Assembly: GCF_027244095.1 (NCBI RefSeq) | Contig: NC_069659.1 | Coordinates: 40,474,001-40,538,000 of the forward strand | Origin: Hemicordylus capensis | Lineage: Eukaryota > Chordata > Lepidosauria > Squamata > Cordylidae | Direction of reading: 5' to 3' | DNA length: 64,000 bases | In this document: positions 1 to 10,667 of the stretch, piece by piece | Layout of the letters: the number at the start of each line of letters is the position of its first letter | How positions within the stretch are numbered: position 1 is the stretch's first letter | The notes under the pieces: generated by a model | Database searches by the model: none | Told to the model about the DNA's origin: nothing | What the model saw: the letters and a program-made list of their open reading frames with translations, nothing else | Made by a program: the position numbers and the translations under genes

Positions 1-664
1 TCCTCAGGTTAGTGTACTTGCACCTCAAAAGTTCACATGCCCACCATCTTGGATCAAGGTGGATGACATCATCACAACTACACCATTGGGACATCTCTAT
101 GTGTCCATACAGCTGTAGCAAATTTGGTTCAAATCGGTTAAGTGGTTCACAAGTTAGCCCACTTGCACCTCAAAAGTTTATGCATCCACCATCTTGGATT
201 GGAGTGGATGACATCATCACAAACTACGCTGTTGAGGTGTCCCTGTGAGTCACTCACTGCAACTGAACGTAATTTGGTTTAAATCAGTTACACAGTCTAC
301 AAATTAGCCCATTTGTGCTTTAGATGTTCACATGGCCGCCATCTTGAATTGGAGTGGATGACATAATCACACACCATGCCATTAGGGCATCCCTATGTGT
401 CCCTGCAGCTGTAGCAAATTTGGTTGAAAAGCAGTTCATAAGTTAAGCTCATTTGCACCTCAAAAATTTATGTGTCCGCCATCTTGGATTGGGGTGGACA
501 ACATCATCACAAACTGCGCTGTTGAGATGTCCCTATCTGTCCCTCTAACTGTACCCAATTTGGTTCATATTAGTCCAGGCATTGCGAAGTTGAGGGGAGG
601 GGGACACGGACACACACAGAATGCCGGGTGATCTCATAAACCTACTAGAAAGTAGGCTAAAAAA
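1..664 (+). mobile_element. Tandem-repeat mobile element, right end (helentron-like?), copy 1
   Basis: The block is a ladder of about 145-bp units, each containing 'CCACCATCTTGGAT', 'TGGATGACATCATCACA' and 'CAAATTTGGTT'. Units alternate between two types: one carries 'TGTCCCTACAGCTGTAGC', the other 'GTCACTCACTG', so the true period is a dimer of about 290 bp. It ends with an ACACAC run, 'GAATGCCGGGTGATCTCATAA' in part, and a small hairpin CTAC..GTAG just before a run of A. The left end lies outside the window. A second copy with both ends is at 41442-42314. No protein is encoded; the open frame at 12-248 is chance. Confidence 0.7.
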
Positions 665-1285
665 GAGGCGCTCTAGTGTACATGTCCAGCAAACCCCACT
701 CTGACACTGATACGCCCAGACACCTCACTCTTGCCCTGAACACACTTATAGCATTTGTCTACAAAGATGCTCCAGCCTCTGACCATGGGCAGAATTTCTT
801 CATGCTTTACAGCATTTTTCTCTGTGTCGGGGTGAAGATTCTGAGTGTTTTGGCATCAAGCTGGGGCTTAACAACACACTCTTGGGATGCTGTGCAGAAG
901 TACAGCGTCCCTTTTTAAATATAACATTTGAAGAAGGCTTGTGTTAAGTTTAGAAGGGCGGAGAGATTATACAAATGGCCAAGAGAACGATTAATTAAGA
1001 CTGCAGTAAATATGTAACTGCACAGTATTCCATGCTTGATACCTCAAGACCAGCAGTCCTGGTCTTCAATGGTCTAGGTATCTGCTTCAATAAAGCACAG
1101 CTGCGACCAAGAACAGCAACACAAAAAGCAAACAGCTCATGACAGTGGTCTTGCCTGATGACCTCTCAAATTATTTTTGTTTACACAGACAGGTGTTATT
1201 GACTGGTTTGTTTTATCTAGACATCGAGTCCTTCCCAAGGACCTGGGATGGCTGAATTTTATTATCGATGTTGTTGCTGTTGTTA
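665..1285. other. Unassigned intergenic DNA
   Basis: No gene, RNA or repeat family recognised. Open frames here are short and carry no known motif. Confidence 0.4.
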
Positions 1286-1800
1286 TTATCCTATATAATA
1301 AGATCCCTGGCGTGCGTCAGTGTCTCGGACGAAGGATGGTGTCTGCGTCCGTGTCTCCCTCGGCTGTTCTGGGCATGCGTGGTGGCTCAGAAGAGCCGAG
1401 GGAGACAAGGACGCAGGCGCCGGCCGCCATGTTGGCCGGTTGGTCGGCCCAGCCGCGGGGAGGCCAGAGGCGGTGACGGGACCGGCCAGGACGCGGGGAG
1501 GGAAGAGGCGGCGGGGGGCGGCACTCTTGGCGACGGGGGCGGAACCGTACCGGCCGCGGCGAGGCCAGAGGCGGCGGCGGGTCCGGCCCGACAGCGAGAA
1601 GAACAGAGACGGCAGCGGCAGGTCCGGCCCGACTGCCGGGAGGGGAAAGACGGCGACGGCGGGTCCGGCCCGACCGCCGGGAGGGGAAAGACGGCGGGGC
1701 TGGGGCTGGCCCGGCCACAGGAAGGACAGAGGCAGCGGCGGCAGGTCCGGCCCAACCGTGGGGAGGGAAAAGGCGGCGGCGGCGCGGCCGGCAAACACAG
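1286..1800. repeat. GC-rich CpG minisatellite-like block
   Basis: A strongly GC- and CpG-rich stretch built from degenerate units of roughly 40-60 bp with cores 'GGTCCGGCCCGAC' and 'GGGAGGGGAAAGACGGC'. It is open in several frames on both strands at once, as expected for biased composition, so I do not call a protein. It sits directly against the 3' end of the R4-like LINE that follows; it could be the GC-rich terminal part of an element or a CpG island without a visible gene. Confidence 0.5.
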
Positions 1801-1870
1801 CAATGGGCATCAATTTCCGAGAGACTAGCGCCCGTTATTTTAATGGGCTGAAAGATACTAGTTATAGATA

Positions 1871-2700
1871 TCACTGCAAAATATAGGCTGTTCCCAGTGA
1901 AGTTGCTTTTTGTAATTGGTTGATGGTGATTTCTGTGGCCCCTATGGTGTTGAGGTGCTCTTCAAGGTGTTTTGAAATTGCACCTAGGACACCAATTACG
2001 ACTGGGATTATTTTGGTCTTCTTCTGCCACAGCCTTTTAATTTCAATTTGTAGATCTTTGTATTTTGTGATTTTTTCCATTTCTTTTTCTTCTATTCTGC
2101 TATCACCTGGTATTGCTATGTCGATTATTTTAACTTGTTTTTCTTTCTTCTCAACTACAGTTATATCTGTTGTATTGTGTGGCAGATGTTTGTCTGTTTG
2201 TAGTCGGAAGTCCCATAATATTTTTGCATCTTCATTTTCTACAACTTTTTCAATTTCAATCAAACCAATCTTTGGCTACAGGTAGCTTGTATTTTTTTGC
2301 AGATGTTCCAGTGTATCATCCCTGCTACCTTGTCATGCCTTTGTTTGTAGTCAGTCTGTGCGATCTTTTTACAACAGCTGATTAGGTGGTCCACTGTTTC
2401 ATCTACTTCTTCACAAAGGCGTCACTTGCTGTTCGTTGATTTTTCAACTTTTGCTCTTATTGCATTTGTTCTTAGTGCCTGTTCTTGTGCAGCCAATATT
2501 AAATCCTCTGTTTCTTTCTTCAAGTTGTCATCCTTAAGCCATTGCCAGGTCTTGGTGATGTTTGATTTTCCAGTTAGTTATATTGTGCAAATATTGACCA
2601 CCCAGTGGCTTATTTTTCCATTTTTCTGCTCAGTTCTTGACTTGTTCTTTCTTGTAGGCCTGCTTTGTTTCATTGGTGTTTAATAGTTTCTCATTATTGA
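1871..2700 (-). mobile_element. R4-like LINE, 3' end of ORF with endonuclease domain
   Basis: Read on the minus strand, the region encodes 'QEQALRTNAI', then a Cys/His finger (R-x-L-C-E-E-V-D-E-T-V-D-H-L-I-S-C-C), then 'KIAQTDYKQRHDKVA' and 'MIHWNICKKY'. After a reading-frame change follows a restriction-like endonuclease core: D-I-T-V-V-E, K-I-I-D-I-A-I-P-G-D-S, E-K-I-T-K-Y, and 'IPVVIGVLG', ending in 'LGTAYILQ'. The order finger then PD-(D/E)xK nuclease is that of site-specific-type LINEs (R2/R4/NeSL group); R4 elements are known in lizards. The copy is 5'-truncated, with no reverse transcriptase in the window, and is decayed by at least one frameshift. Confidence 0.75.
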
Positions 2701-2730
2701 CCATTTTAAGTGCGTCTTCTTCATTGTCCT

Positions 2731-2735
2731 TTATA

Positions 2736-2777
<42 letters not shown>
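2731..2777. repeat. (ATT)n microsatellite
   Basis: About 15 ATT triplets in a row, lying between the LINE on its left and the LINE 3' tail on its right. Confidence 0.95.
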
Positions 2778-2778
<1 letters not shown>

Positions 2779-3025
2779 TAATTTATTTTATTTTTATACC
2801 ACCCTTCCAAAAATGGCTCAGGGCAGTTTACACAGAGAAATAATAAACAAGTAAGATGGAACCCTGTCCTCAAAGGGCTCACAATCTAAAAGAAACATAA
2901 GATAGACACCAGCAACAGTCACTGGAGGTACTGTGCCGGGGGTGAATAGGACCAGTTACTCTCCCCCTGATAAATAAAGAGAATCAGCACATTAAAAGGA
3001 GCCTCTTTGTCAAGTTAGCAGGGGT
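2778..3025 (-). mobile_element. LINE 3'-tail family T, copy
   Basis: Contains 'GGGCTCACAATCTAAAAG', 'CACTGGAGGTACTGTGC' and 'GCCTCTTTGTCAAGTTAGCA'. The same order recurs at about ten places in this window (family T: 4633, 10880, 16990, 20670, 24330, 34830, 46975, 50393 and others). The sense strand ends in 'TGTAAACCGCTTTGAGAAC' and 'AAAAGCGGTATATAAATAT', typical of L2/CR1-type LINE 3' ends in squamates. Confidence 0.65.
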
Positions 3026-3720
3026 TGACTCAGCATATGAGCATTTGCCAGCCATAGTGGAGTTGGGGCAAGTGGGGGGGGGCATGATGGTAGGGGTGAG
3101 CACCATAGGGGCAGGGAGGCAGCAAGCGAGGTCATCTGCAGCCCTGGGGCAGCCTGTGTTCCCTGCATGCATTCGCCCAATGGTGGCAATGTCCCTGACA
3201 GTAAGTAAGTTCAGGCTTGGAACTTTCACGAAAGCCTTGCAAATGCCACTCTTTATTGCTGTCTGGGAACCCCCTTGGAATCACTTTCTTTAATACTTGC
3301 TGTTTTTACCATACTTTCAACCAGTAGATGGCAGTATAATTATAATGGCATCAGTTTTATGCCATTTCTCTCCTTTTCCTCCCCAAATGAAATGTAAAAC
3401 ATATGGCTGTCAGATTTACTTTGCATGATAAACAAGGGAGACAAGAAGCCAAAAGAGCTGCAAAGCACTGGGGCAGAAAAAACACATTTACAAACAAAAC
3501 TCTAGAGAGCTATAAAATGCAAAACGGGTTTTACATAAACTACAGTTTATGCTGCTGCTCAACATAATTCAGATTACTTCTCTGCAGAGCTGCCAAGTGT
3601 AAATGAGTTAAATTGTAACTTTCTTGCTAAAGTACCTTAGTGAATCTTCCACTACAAACAGAACATAGTTTCGAACATTCCTAAGCATTTATTCAAAACA
3701 AGGGAGTATCAACATACAGT
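3026..3720. other. Unassigned intergenic DNA
   Basis: No gene or recognised repeat. Confidence 0.4.
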
Positions 3721-4391
3721 ATAGGGATGTGCAAAACATTTTGACATCAAAATGTTTCGACTTGAAACGGGCTGTTTTAAGTGTTTTTTGCTGGACAGAG
3801 GGGCGCCCTTTAAATAAAAGGCCTGTTTCAAGCTTAGAACAAAACAACCCCATTTAAATTTGAAAGATTTCGACTTTTTGAGCACCATTTTGCAGGCCTG
3901 TTTTCGCCTTGCTGATTGGTTTTCTGGCACTGGCTTGCGATCCTATGGGGGTAAAAGGGAAAAGTTAAAAATGCGTTTAAATTGACCGCTTGCCCATTTC
4001 TTTTGTGGGTTGGGTGGTAGGCAGTAGAGGTGTGGAAGAATAAGATACTGCTATTCAATTCGAGAATGAATCTAATCACAGAATCATCAAAATGATTCGT
4101 CGAAAAAAGTCGGCTTGTCTGGCTATCTCGACAAATCACCCCTGATTCAACCCAAATTGATTTGAGCACCATTCTGAGGCCTGTTGTGCTAGACAGGCCT
4201 CAAAATTGTGCTTCCCCCGCCCAGGGGGGAGCCAGGGCCAGCTCAAGGGGTTTTGGTGCCCTTGGCCAAAATAGTCCCTGGTGCTCCCAAGCCAGGCCCC
4301 ATATCTGATGTCACCAAGCCCCGCCCCTGACGATGCCACCGCCACTCCTGCAGCAGAGCCAATCTGTGCACTACATACAAATATGATGAAT

Positions 4392-4632
4392 AGCCAGCGT
4401 GGTGTAGTGGTTAGAGTGCTGGACTAGGACCGGGAAGACCCGAGTTCAAATCCCCATTCAGCCATAATACTAGCTGGGTGACTCTGGGACAGTCACTTCT
4501 CTCTCAGCCTAGCCTACTTCACAGGGTTGTTGTGAGGAGAAACTCAAGTATGTAGTACACCGCTCTGGGCTCCTTGGAGGTAGAGCGGGATATAAATGTA
4601 ACAATAATAATAATAATAATAATAATAATAAT
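4392..4632 (+). mobile_element. tRNA-headed SINE, family S1
   Basis: Head 'GCCAGCGTGGTGTAGTGG' + 'TTAGAGTGCTGG' contains an A-box-like segment, and 'GAGTTCAAATCC' is a B box, so Pol III promoter elements are intact in outline. The body reads '..CCATTCAGCC..', 'GGGTGACTCTGGGACAGTCA', 'TCACAGGGTTGTTGTGAGGA', ending 'GAGCGGGATATAAATGTAAC' and an (AAT)n tail. Other copies: 10668, 21112, 21606, 39685, 46005. Confidence 0.85.
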
Positions 4633-4735
4633 TTATATACCGCTTTTCAACAAAAGTTCCCAAAGCAGTATATAAATATTCATCAGATATAGATATAGAT
4701 ATAGATATAGATATAGATATAGATATAGATGGGCG
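4633..4735 (-). repeat. Family T LINE-tail fragment and (GATATA)n
   Basis: 'ATTTATATACCGCTTTTCAA' is the reverse of the LINE 3' tail seen elsewhere, followed by about seven GATATA hexamers at 4686-4730. Confidence 0.75.
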
Positions 4736-4982
4736 GGGTGGTGTTGGGAGCTGCTGGCCAAGTGCTGTGCTCCAGAAAAGCCAGGCATTTACCCTCTGCC
4801 ATTGCTGCTGCTGCTGCTGCTGCTAGGGATAGGGCAGCAGCTACCCCAGCCCCTGTTCACCCTCACAAACCTCCTTGGTAGACTGAGCTACTGATCCTGC
4901 TGTGCTTCATCCAATACACTGGTCCTTCTCTTTCTCTCTCCCCCCTCACCACAAGCAGACCTCACGTGCTTTTTCTGGGCTG

Positions 4983-5580
4983 GCCAGGGGCGGAGCCACC
5001 ATTGGGCCAACGGGTTCAAAGAACCTGGGCCGTGCCCAATCAGGAGCCACGCCATGCAGCCCCAACACACACACCCCCCGTGTCTGACATCAGATGTGGG
5101 GGTGCTGGTTTAGCTCCCAAGCAAGGGCCATGTGGCCCCCGTTCGAGAGTTAAATGGCTGCTGCATTCGTGGCACGGCCAGGAGCGGCTGGCTGCGCCGC
5201 AAACGCAGCACCAGCCTAGGTAGCTCCTGCAGGAGCCGCGCAGCCCCTTTGGGAGCTAAATGAAGGCGGCCAGGAGCCGCTCTTCCCAGGGCAGCGCCAG
5301 CCTTCATTTAGCTCCCGATGGGGCTGTGCTGCCCCTTCAGGAGCTAGACTCCATCTGCTGCCGAACGGAGCCTTGCGGGGAGCCAGACCACGCCCCCCAC
5401 GTCTGACATCAGGAATGGCATTTGAATCTGTGATGCAAACGCCCACAAGGAAGTCTTGTTGGGGGTTGCTCAATTCATTTGAGGTCGGGGCAGCTTCTGG
5501 GGCCCAGCAAGCCAATGGGGTGGCTTGCTCAGGAAGAGCCTCAGCGGGGATCTGCACCTTACTGAATCCGCCAAACTGAC
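4983..5580. repeat. GC-rich block with strong internal palindrome
   Basis: Begins 'CAGGGGCGGAGCCACCATTG'. 'GTGTCTGACATCAG' at about 5089 recurs as 'CGTCTGACATCAG' at about 5399, a direct repeat. Arms GGAGCTAAATGAAGGC (5252-5267) and GCCTTCATTTAGCTCC (5300-5315) are perfectly inverted. The open frames on both strands reflect composition. Probably another non-autonomous DNA element. Confidence 0.5.
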
Positions 5581-6600
5581 TCCTAATACCCTGACTAAAA
5601 CCAAACAGAAATCACATTTATCTGTGTGTTTGTCTACTCCTTTCCACCTTTTCTGTGCAACCTGGTTCTGGCTCTCAGTCAGCTTCTAGCAAAGTTCTTG
5701 CAAAACAATTCAGTTTCGATCCCACCCACTGCCAGCCAAGTGTGTTGAAGGGGGGGGGGGCGGGATGACTCTAAGCTTTTCTGGGATCTACCCTCAGTAG
5801 AGAGATTGCTCTGATCCCAACTCTAGGAGCACACCACTCCTTCAAGGTAGGCTGCCACCAGTTGAAGACTGATCTAAGCCACTGACCAGGCTTAGACACT
5901 GCTTCAACAACCTAGAACTGTCTGGCTTGGGACTTACAGGCACTGTACAGCCAGAGTCCACACAACTCAGCTCTAAGCAACAAGATATTATTCTGAAATC
6001 AGCTCAACAGTAGCAAATGGCAGATGGGGACGAGGCACATGGGGAAGAGTTTTGCAACTAACCTTCCTGAACCTGTTAAATCAGACTGAAGCCACTTCTA
6101 AGTATCTGAACTTTATTAAGAAACAAGGGTTGCCCACAGAATAAGGAACTGGGAGAAAGTAGGTTGAAAGTAGAAGTAAAAGAAGGCACACAGGGATACA
6201 AAAGAAAATACAAAAAGCATTTACTAACTGAGCCCTGAGCTTTACTTTAGTCTATCAGTAGACAGATCCTTGGCTGAGAGAGTGTTAATCTCTACAGCTA
6301 CTCCCAGTGGAACATCCATTTGCAAATGGAAAAGGGTAAACACCGGCCAAGCCATTGTCCTCCAGCTTTAAAGCAATCAGGGAGGGGGCAAGCTCACACC
6401 TGTCCTAGTTCAAAGAGTATTCTCATTTCTTCCCCTCTGGGTGGTGAGATGCAAAGTGGCCCTATTTTCTGTGTCAGATAAGATTAGGGAATTGGTGAAG
6501 GAAGGGTCTGTTAGATGTTGTGGAGTGAGATGATGGAGGTCTGCTTGGCTCTCTTTGATGCCCATTATCCCTTGATGCTACCTGTGGAGACCAATCTGGC
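5581..6600. other. Unassigned DNA inside the inner hAT-type element
   Basis: No coding signal recognised. Holds a G homopolymer near 5750 and no clear repeat. Confidence 0.4.
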
Positions 6601-7183
6601 CAATGGCTTGAGCCGGCCCTGGGGAGAGCTGGTCTGCCAGTTGGGGTTGGTGGGTAGACCAGCCCTACGCTCAGGACTTAGCTCATCAGCCCATACCCCA
6701 TTTGGTAGACCAGTTCTCCCCAGGGAAAAGCACAATTTTGAGGCCCATTTCCTCAGCAAAATGGACCTCAAACTGATGCTTGAATCACCTGAATCAATTA
6801 ATGTCGAATCAGGGGTAATTTTCTTTGACTGCAAATCGGGCCCTGTATTTTGAGGGCAATTCAATTTGAGGTTGAATCACCAAATTGGCCCAGTTCAACC
6901 CAAAATGATTCAAAGTTGAATTGAATTGCACATCCCTAGTACATAACACCAATCATGCCCTACCACTCAACCCACTTTGGTGTTCCTAGAAGCTACCCAT
7001 GGGGAATAATGGGATGTTTTGAATTTCTCCATTGTTCCCTATGGCCAAAACACTCAAAATGTTTCCAGTTTTGTTCCATCAAAACAACTGGATCGATCAT
7101 TGTTTTGATGAAATGTTCCAGCTGTTTGCATTTTGTTTCAAGCTCAAAGCAAAACACAAAATCCGTTTCATGCACATCCCTTA

Positions 7184-7536
7184 TAGTCCAATATATATAA
7201 CATAACAATTCTTAACAATTCGTTATATTCCCCTTTCTCTCTGGAGAGAGAGAAAGGGGAATAGATGCTTTCAGGCAGCAAACGCTGCCTGAAAAGGATG
7301 GGCAAGTGCTCTCTCACTAGTAGGCAGAGAGGGAATTTCAATCAGGGCTCAGACACACACTGTGCACATGACGTCACGCACACGGGACGTTGTCAGAAAG
7401 GCCGCCAGGTGGGGCTGGACCCAGGCCTCCCCTCAGCTGGCTCAACGCCTGTACACAGCCACACCAGGACAGGAAGAGAGAGGGAGACACAACTGCAAAT
7501 GTCTGCCCCTGCCCTCCACTAGCTCTGACTGCAACC
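7184..7536. other. Unassigned DNA
   Basis: A short inverted repeat (ATTCCCCTTTCTCTCT .. AGAGAGAAAGGGGAAT, 7227-7262) is visible; otherwise nothing recognised. Confidence 0.5.
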
Positions 7537-7593
7537 TCCTCCTCCTCCTCCTCCTCCTCCTCCTCCTCCTCTTCCTCTTCCTCCTCCTCCTGG
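7537..7593. repeat. (TCC)n microsatellite
   Basis: A near-pure CTC/TCC run; it produces the poly-Leu, poly-Ser and poly-Gly open frames on the two strands. Confidence 0.95.
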
Positions 7594-7740
7594 TATAGGA
7601 CTCAGCTCTTGCTCCAGTTCACCACCCCCTAAGGATGGCACTGCTTTTAGTCTAAATGGTGGTTGTTGGTGTTGTAGGGAAGGGATTTCAGCGATCCCTA
7701 TTATAACAGAGCAAGTGTGTGAAAGAAGAACCAGGCCCAT

Positions 7741-8235
7741 TTAGAGTAGCCTCCCAAAACCTACATTTTGGCGGCCTCCTTCCACGCCAAACCTCCTTTT
7801 TTTTTTCCAGCCGCCGCGCGGCCTGTCCTTTCGGCCCAGTGTCTCTTTCTTACTGCGAGGCACAGCTGCGCAGTTGAGAGAGATCCTCTGCAGCCCATGA
7901 CATCACAGGCTTGTGACAATCTCTCTCAACTATGCAGGCACACCTCGCAGTTAGAAAGAGACGCTGGGCTGAAAGGACAGGTCCAGCATCACTCCAGCCA
8001 CTGCCGGGTGGTGGGGGGAGAAGGACTGCTGGCCTTGGCTGACCCCTAGGCAGCCACCCCTCGGCCATGCAGCAGCTGAATTTGTTTTTTTAATGGAGGT
8101 TTGGTGGGATGAGCATGGGGTGGCTGTCGGAGGCTCCCCCCCCACCAGCCATTTGGAGGGCCCCCCCCGGACCTTGGAGGCCACAGACCAGGGCCCCAAG
8201 ATCTGGGGGTTAGAGCGCCTCTGTATATACCTAGA
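7741..8235. mobile_element. Repeat family R, copy 1, split by a foldback insert
   Basis: Shares 'CTCCCAAAACCTAC', 'CCATGCAGCAGCTGAA', 'GGAGGCCACAGA', 'CGGGGCCCCAAG'-like and 'GGGGGTTAGAGCGCCTCTG' in the same order with 13015-13285. Copy 1 carries an extra 160-bp palindromic insert at about 7822-7985 that copy 2 lacks. Confidence 0.75.
7822..7985. mobile_element. Short foldback element (MITE-like)
   Basis: Left arm 'CCTGTCCTTTCGGCCCAG', 'TCTCTTTCTTACTGCGAG', 'CAGTTGAGAGAGA' pairs with right arm 'TCTCTCTCAACT', 'CTCGCAGTTAGAAAGAGA', 'CTGGGCTGAAAGGACAGG'. Nearly the whole element can fold into one hairpin of about 70 bp. It is absent from the sister copy of the host repeat. Confidence 0.75.
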
Positions 8236-9015
8236 TAGAAAGCCTGTGTCACTGAACTTTATGACTTCATAGTGTGAGAACAGAACAAGGAAGAAAGCAA
8301 GGAGAGGTAAAAATTCTACAGACAGGTACAAAGAGGAGGGGGAGACCTGAGAGTATCAGTTTACCAATCAGAAGCCAGAGCAGAGAGAGCAACAACAAGA
8401 ACGGGGAAACAAAGAGGAAGACCCTTGCTTACTACTGTATCTCTACTCCCAAATGCCCCTAGTGGTCAGTAGGTGTATAATAGTGATGCTCCTAGAGCTG
8501 TATCTCCAGGAGTTGGCGCGGGGAGTTCCCATATGGGAGCTTTTCTTCTACCTCAGATAAAACAGCTATGGAGGGCTCCAATTTAATATTAATTGATATT
8601 AAAACTATGGTGGGGCAGAAGGTTAGGGCCCCCTCCCCTGCCAGAGCCCTGATGTTCACCAGCCCCCCTCCCACCAGTAGCTGCTATTTATCGAAAAACC
8701 AAAATAAAACAAAATGTAAGGACCAAGCCCATTATTAACAGAACATGCCGTAAGGCCCTAGCTGGCAGCAGCTCCTCATGGTTTCATATGGGAACAGGAG
8801 CAGTTCTTTCATGAGGTTAAGTGAGGCTGTTAACTCAGGCAGGCTAGATGCCTCACACCACAGCTGCCCCCCTCCCCCGCCAGAGCAGCTCTGTGGAACT
8901 GACCTGAACGCTTTCAAAGCTTGCATGGGTCCATTTGGCAAGGGGGCTGGTCCCCACCAGCATTGTTGGACCAGCCACCATTTGGCTCCTAGCCTCAATG
9001 CCAGACCACGGTGAG
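8236..9015. other. Unassigned DNA
   Basis: No gene or clear repeat; open frames on both strands carry no known motif. Confidence 0.4.
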
Positions 9016-9024
9016 CTGCCCCAG

Positions 9025-9115
9025 ATGGGGAATTTCCCCAGCCTTACCTGGAGATGCCAGGGACTGAACTTTTTGCATGCAACACATGTGCCCAACCACT
9101 GAGTTATGGCCCCAC
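9025..9115 (-). mobile_element. Composite SINE (family S5) fragment
   Basis: 'CAGCCTTACCTGGAGATGCC', 'TTTGCATGCAAC' and 'CCACTGAGTTATGGCCCC' are the reverse of the tRNA-like middle part of the composite SINE described at 32822. Confidence 0.6.
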
Positions 9116-9576
9116 CTCAGTGTTCACTGAAGTAGTTGTGGTAAATGTTGCCACAGGTTTAAGAAAACAATACCACATAATTTCAAATGACCTGATTTCA
9201 AAAGGAAGCACAATTCATATCCCCCTCCTCCCCTGCCAGCAAGAGTGAAAGACAAGAATAATAGATGAGTCACTGAGATTTGATTACTCTTTTTGTAGGG
9301 CACTGTTTGCTTGACATTTCCACCAAGCGGTGATATAGTTAAGATGCATAAATGGCTACATTCCTGAAAAACCAGAAGCAAGCACTTAACTCACATCTAA
9401 AGGACCACAGATGTCCCTAACCAAGAGTTTAGATAAAAACAAGTTAAAACTGGGAGAGCATGGTAACTCCATCTTCTCCAAGGAAGCCTAAGCAGGTCAG
9501 AAAGAAATGGCTTCTGTTGATTAAAAGAAGCCATTCAAATTAAGAATGTAGATATGGAGATAGCCATTTAAGGACT

Positions 9577-9690
9577 AGCAAGACTCTTTGATGGATCAGA
9601 CAAAGAGACCATCTCGTCCAGTATCCTGTTTCCAGCAGTGGCCAACCTGATGTTTCTGGGAAGCTCTCAAGCAGAGCATGAAAGCTGAGG
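9577..9690 (-). mobile_element. CR1-like LINE 3' UTR fragment
   Basis: 'GATGGATCAGACAAAGAGAC' and 'CCAGTATCCTGTTTCC' match, with drift, the 3' UTR of the CR1 copies at 14341, 54997 and 57690. Confidence 0.6.
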
Positions 9691-10667
9691 ACTTCCTGTT
9701 TTGTTTATTCCCAGCTTCTGATAGTCAGAGGTATACTGAGGTTTCATTTGGTCACCAGGAAGTTTTTCACATGGGGCTTTTAAAGCCCTCTAACTCGCAT
9801 CTCCTCCGGAATGGAAGGGGTGCGTCCACATATCAGCCAGATTTACCCCCAAGTCCCAGCGAGTTATTGGGGAGCAGTTCACACACAATTTGGGTTTTTT
9901 CATTGTGCATTAGAATGTAGCCCAATTTATATCAGGTAAAAATATCCACTATTTGCATCAGTTTTTTGGGACAACTTCAAGTTCGCAGTAAAGCCTCCCA
10001 GTAAACTCGCAGGAAAGCCTGCTGTGTGTATAAGTCCCAGGACTAAAAAATATTATTAGATTTATCCTCTATGAATTTGTCTTACCCCTTTTAAAGTGAT
10101 TTGGACCTACTTTCCTTGTAAATACAAAACATGTTGTAGGTTTAATTAAGAACTTTATTCTTAATAAAATTTGCAAGTCTGCCCCTTTCTCCCCATCCAG
10201 GCTCAGACTGGCCCACTGGGCATATTCCTGGAGCGCCCCACCCATGGGGTGCCCTTGCGCCCCGCCGCACTCGGCAGCAGTGAATATTCCCACTCTTAAT
10301 TACCCATTCTGCTCAAAACCGGGCGCCCTCCCCCACATACATCCCAGCGCCCTCTCAGTGCCCCCAGTCCGGACCTGCAGGGAAGAACAAACCTCTAAAC
10401 ACCAGAACTGATTATCAGACAGCACACAACAGTCATCTAAATTGCTTGTTATGTTTACGGCATGGCCAGCTCCAGCTCTGAGAGAACCCACAGGAAAGTG
10501 AAGTCTGGTGCTCCCCCTCCTTTTATGATGGTGGCAGACGCAAACTTCCTTCAGTCACTGTTCGCCAGCAGCAGCAACAGTCTTCTATTGGGCTGCTGCC
10601 TGTGTGCCGTGTTTTTCTCTCATTATGCCCCAAGTAGCATTCTGACAATACATAGGGCACTGTGGTG
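9691..10667. other. Mostly unassigned; possible degenerate DNA element at 10199-10380
   Basis: 'CAGGCTCAGACTGGCCCA' near 10199 and 'CCCCAGTCCGGACCTG' near 10363-10379 look like degenerate inverted termini. No target duplication was seen. The rest is unassigned. Confidence 0.3.

Larger units (their letters stand above)
4233..6621. mobile_element. Inner hAT-type element with 8-bp target duplication
   Basis: Termini 'CAGGGCCAGCTCAAGG' and 'CTTGAGCCGGCCCTG' are inverted repeats. They are flanked by GGGGGAGC (4225-4232) and GGGAGAGC (6622-6629), matching at 7 of 8 bases, the target-site length of hAT elements. No transposase is visible. It has itself received a SINE (4392-4632), a LINE tail and a GC-rich block. 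Related ends occur at 17489-17868 and 24699-26497. Confidence 0.7.
4025..6938. mobile_element. Middle foldback DNA element (split)
   Basis: Inserted in the loop of the outer foldback. Left end 'TAGAGGTGTGGAAGAA', right end 'TTGCACATCCCTA'. Inner flanks pair: 'GGCCTCAAAATTGTGCTTCC' on the left against 'AAAAGCACAATTTTGAGGCC' near 6733 on the right. Same end-family as the outer element, with different interior ('gaatc/gattc' rich). Confidence 0.6.
3722..7183. mobile_element. Outer foldback DNA element (split)
   Basis: Left end 'TAGGGATGTGCA' at 3722 and right end 'TGCACATCCCTTA' at 7171-7183 are inverted. Arms at 3722-4024 and about 6940-7183 pair: 'GTGGGTTGGGTGGTAGGC' on the left against 'CCCTACCACTCAACCCAC' on the right. 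Everything between the arms is a later insertion. A non-autonomous DNA transposon family; superfamily unassigned, TA-type target possible. Confidence 0.55.

Noticed and set aside
1268-1886. Long open frames on both strands (up to 188 codons)
   Set aside because: All lie in a GC-rich repetitive block, overlap each other in several frames and encode only Arg/Gly/Pro/Ala-rich low-complexity sequence.
7519-7740. Poly-Gly and poly-Leu/Ser frames
   Set aside because: Products of the (TCC)n microsatellite.
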